43,238 nt of DNA from Candidatus Hydrogenedens sp. GTDB taxonomy: Bacteria; Hydrogenedentota; Hydrogenedentia; Hydrogenedentales; Hydrogenedentaceae. The position numbers were made by a program, and so were the translations under genes. The notes beneath the pieces are model-generated. The model was not told where the DNA came from. It saw only the letters and a list, made by a program, of their open reading frames with translations, and did not search any database. The stretch spans positions 1 through 43,238 of the forward strand of contig DAOSUS010000023.1 in the NCBI GenBank assembly GCA_035378955.1, in the 5' to 3' direction. Shown one piece after another: positions 42,389 through 43,238 of this stretch (position 1 is the stretch's first letter; every line of letters starts with the position of its first letter).

Positions 42389-43238
42389 CTAATCCCGCCC
42401 TGCGGGATTGCGAGGCTGTGCCTCGCTTGGCGGCAAATTCTTTTCAGAAAATAATGTGGTTTGTTCTTGTAAAAATTCTTTTATTCTTTTTTCTGCTAAA
42501 TCACAATATTTTTTATCAATATCATAAGCAACATATTTTCTTTTTGTTTTTAACGCCGCGATACAAGTTGTCCCACTGCCAACAAATGGATCTAAAACAA
42601 TTTCATCCTCAAATGTGTAAAGCTGAATTAAACGATATGGTAATTCGACTGGAAAAGGCGCAGGGTGGCCCACTTTTGAAGCTCGCTCTGCGGCGAATTT
42701 CCAAACGCTTTTTGTAAACTCTAAAAATTCCTCTTTTGAAATAGTGCTTTTTCTCTTTTGCGGATTTAATCTAGTAAAGGTATCTTTACAAAAAACAAGA
42801 ATATATTCGTGAATATCCCGCAACACCGGATTGTTAGCTTTTAAGTATGTCCCCCAGGCGGTTGAAGGGCTGGCACTACTTCCTTTATCCCATAGGATTT
42901 CCCCCCTCATCAAAAAACCTATAGACTGCATGTCTTCAATAATATAGCTATGAAGCGGTATATAGGGCTTTCTACCTAAATTCGCAACATTTATACAAGA
43001 TCTACCGCCGGGGACTAAAACTCTGTATGTCTCTTTGAATACGCGTTTTAGTAATTCTCTATATTCTTTAAGAGATAAATTCTCGTCATATTCTTTACCA
43101 ACATTGTAGGGCGGCGAAGTAACCATCAAATGGACGCTATTATCTGGAAGCTCTGACATAGCTTCACTACTTTTACAAAAAACTTTATTTATATTTTGGG
43201 GCTCAATCTGATTTTCTACATACTCAACATCTTTTCCG
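42389..43238 (-). CDS. DNA methyltransferase (beta-class, N6-adenine or N4-cytosine), 5'-truncated by the window edge
   Basis: The frame is open from the right edge (GKDVEYVENQIEP) through an internal ATG at 43159 and ends at TAG 42389-42391, so the start lies beyond the window. Motif IV is TSPPY (near NSVHLMVTSPPYNVG) and motif I is DPFVGSGTT, placed after motif IV: the beta-class order. This gives a site-specific amino-methyltransferase of the N4-cytosine/N6-adenine group, often part of a restriction-modification system. A restriction gene would be outside the window. The last 13 or so residues (PSEAQPRNPAGRD) derive from GC-rich palindromes and are not conserved enzyme sequence. It lies next to a truncated gene, which suggests transfer. 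Confidence 0.9.
   Translation of the reverse strand, partial: GKDVEYVENQIEPQNINKVFCKSSEAMSELPDNSVHLMVTSPPYNVGKEYDENLSLKEYRELLKRVFKETYRVLVPGGRSCINVANLGRKPYIPLHSYIIEDMQSIGFLMRGEILWDKGSSASPSTAWGTYLKANNPVLRDIHEYILVFCKDTFTRLNPQKRKSTISKEEFLEFTKSVWKFAAERASKVGHPAPFPVELPYRLIQLYTFEDEIVLDPFVGSGTTCIAALKTKRKYVAYDIDKKYCDLAEKRIKEFLQEQTTLFSEKNLPPSEAQPRNPAGRD
42391..42426. repeat. Two adjacent GC-rich hairpins overlapping the 3' end of the methyltransferase gene
   Basis: AATCCCGC (42391-42398) pairs with GCGGGATT (42402-42409), and GCGAGGC (42410-42416) pairs with GCCTCGC (42420-42426), each with a 3-nt loop. They encode the last residues of the methyltransferase, PSEAQPRNPAGRD, and the first contains most of its TAG stop. 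Confidence 0.85.

Noticed and set aside
42271..42717. Continuation of the plus-strand frame after the glycosidase-like gene
   Set aside because: It runs antisense through the methyltransferase gene and the GC-rich palindromes, and its translation has no resemblance to the preceding domain. It is open by chance.

Overview
The window looks like a chromosomal segment of an uncultured, AT-rich, Gram-negative-type anaerobe, most plausibly from the Hydrogenedentota or a neighbouring PVC-like lineage. This is inferred from content, not from any database match. The clues are three prepilin-like proteins with the GFTLIELLVVIA start and a C-terminal DGHVEFIR motif, a large secreted protein with an EGTPEG linker and paired SELLRxIQFFNSGGYH modules, secreted ThuA/HEAT and Gfo/Idh/MocA proteins, and iron-sulfur and radical SAM enzymes. 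No rRNA, tRNA, CRISPR array or transposase was seen.

Layout. 1-6185 holds carbohydrate and general metabolism: a 5'-truncated Gfo/Idh/MocA oxidoreductase, an MBL-fold hydrolase, a DUF5009/NagX-type membrane acyltransferase, a large secreted glycosidase-like protein and an SDR. 6208-9134 is a zinc-uptake operon led by a small ribbon-helix-helix protein with cysteine pairs; a perfect 23-bp palindrome overlaps its promoter. 9171-14366 (minus strand) has a second SDR, an AAA/DUF4143 ATPase between near-identical 26-bp repeats, a GT39-like membrane protein and a TPR protein. 14453-20653 is a divergent pair: a PhoD-like phosphatase and a 1107-residue multidomain surface protein. 20654-21391 is a non-coding stretch full of hairpins.

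21392-27567 (minus strand) carries a prepilin-like gene, a ThuA-HEAT protein and a Tat-exported Gfo/Idh/MocA protein. 27819-31971 (plus strand) carries an uncharacterised GT-B-like protein and two tandem paralogous prepilin-like genes. 32144-34079 is a radical SAM DNA-repair-type gene overlapping a DUF4130-type partner broken by an in-frame TAA. 34305-39820 is a run of ispH, a GlcD/GlcF-type fusion, an EEP-family hydrolase and a LolA-like protein, ended by a clear terminator. 40033-41325 is an iron-sulfur protein with a helix-turn-helix-like N-terminus. The right edge has a glycosidase-like gene cut off by GC-rich palindromes and the minus-strand DNA methyltransferase next to them, which runs off the window.

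The most unusual signal is in the two tandem prepilin-like genes at 29595 and 30961. Each has a 5'-UTR hairpin whose loop is perfectly complementary (13 and 11 nt) to a segment of its own 3' UTR just before the terminator. Where the two copies differ, both sides of the pairing change together. This suggests a 5'-3' UTR RNA interaction, or alternatively inverted repeats flanking an invertible gene.
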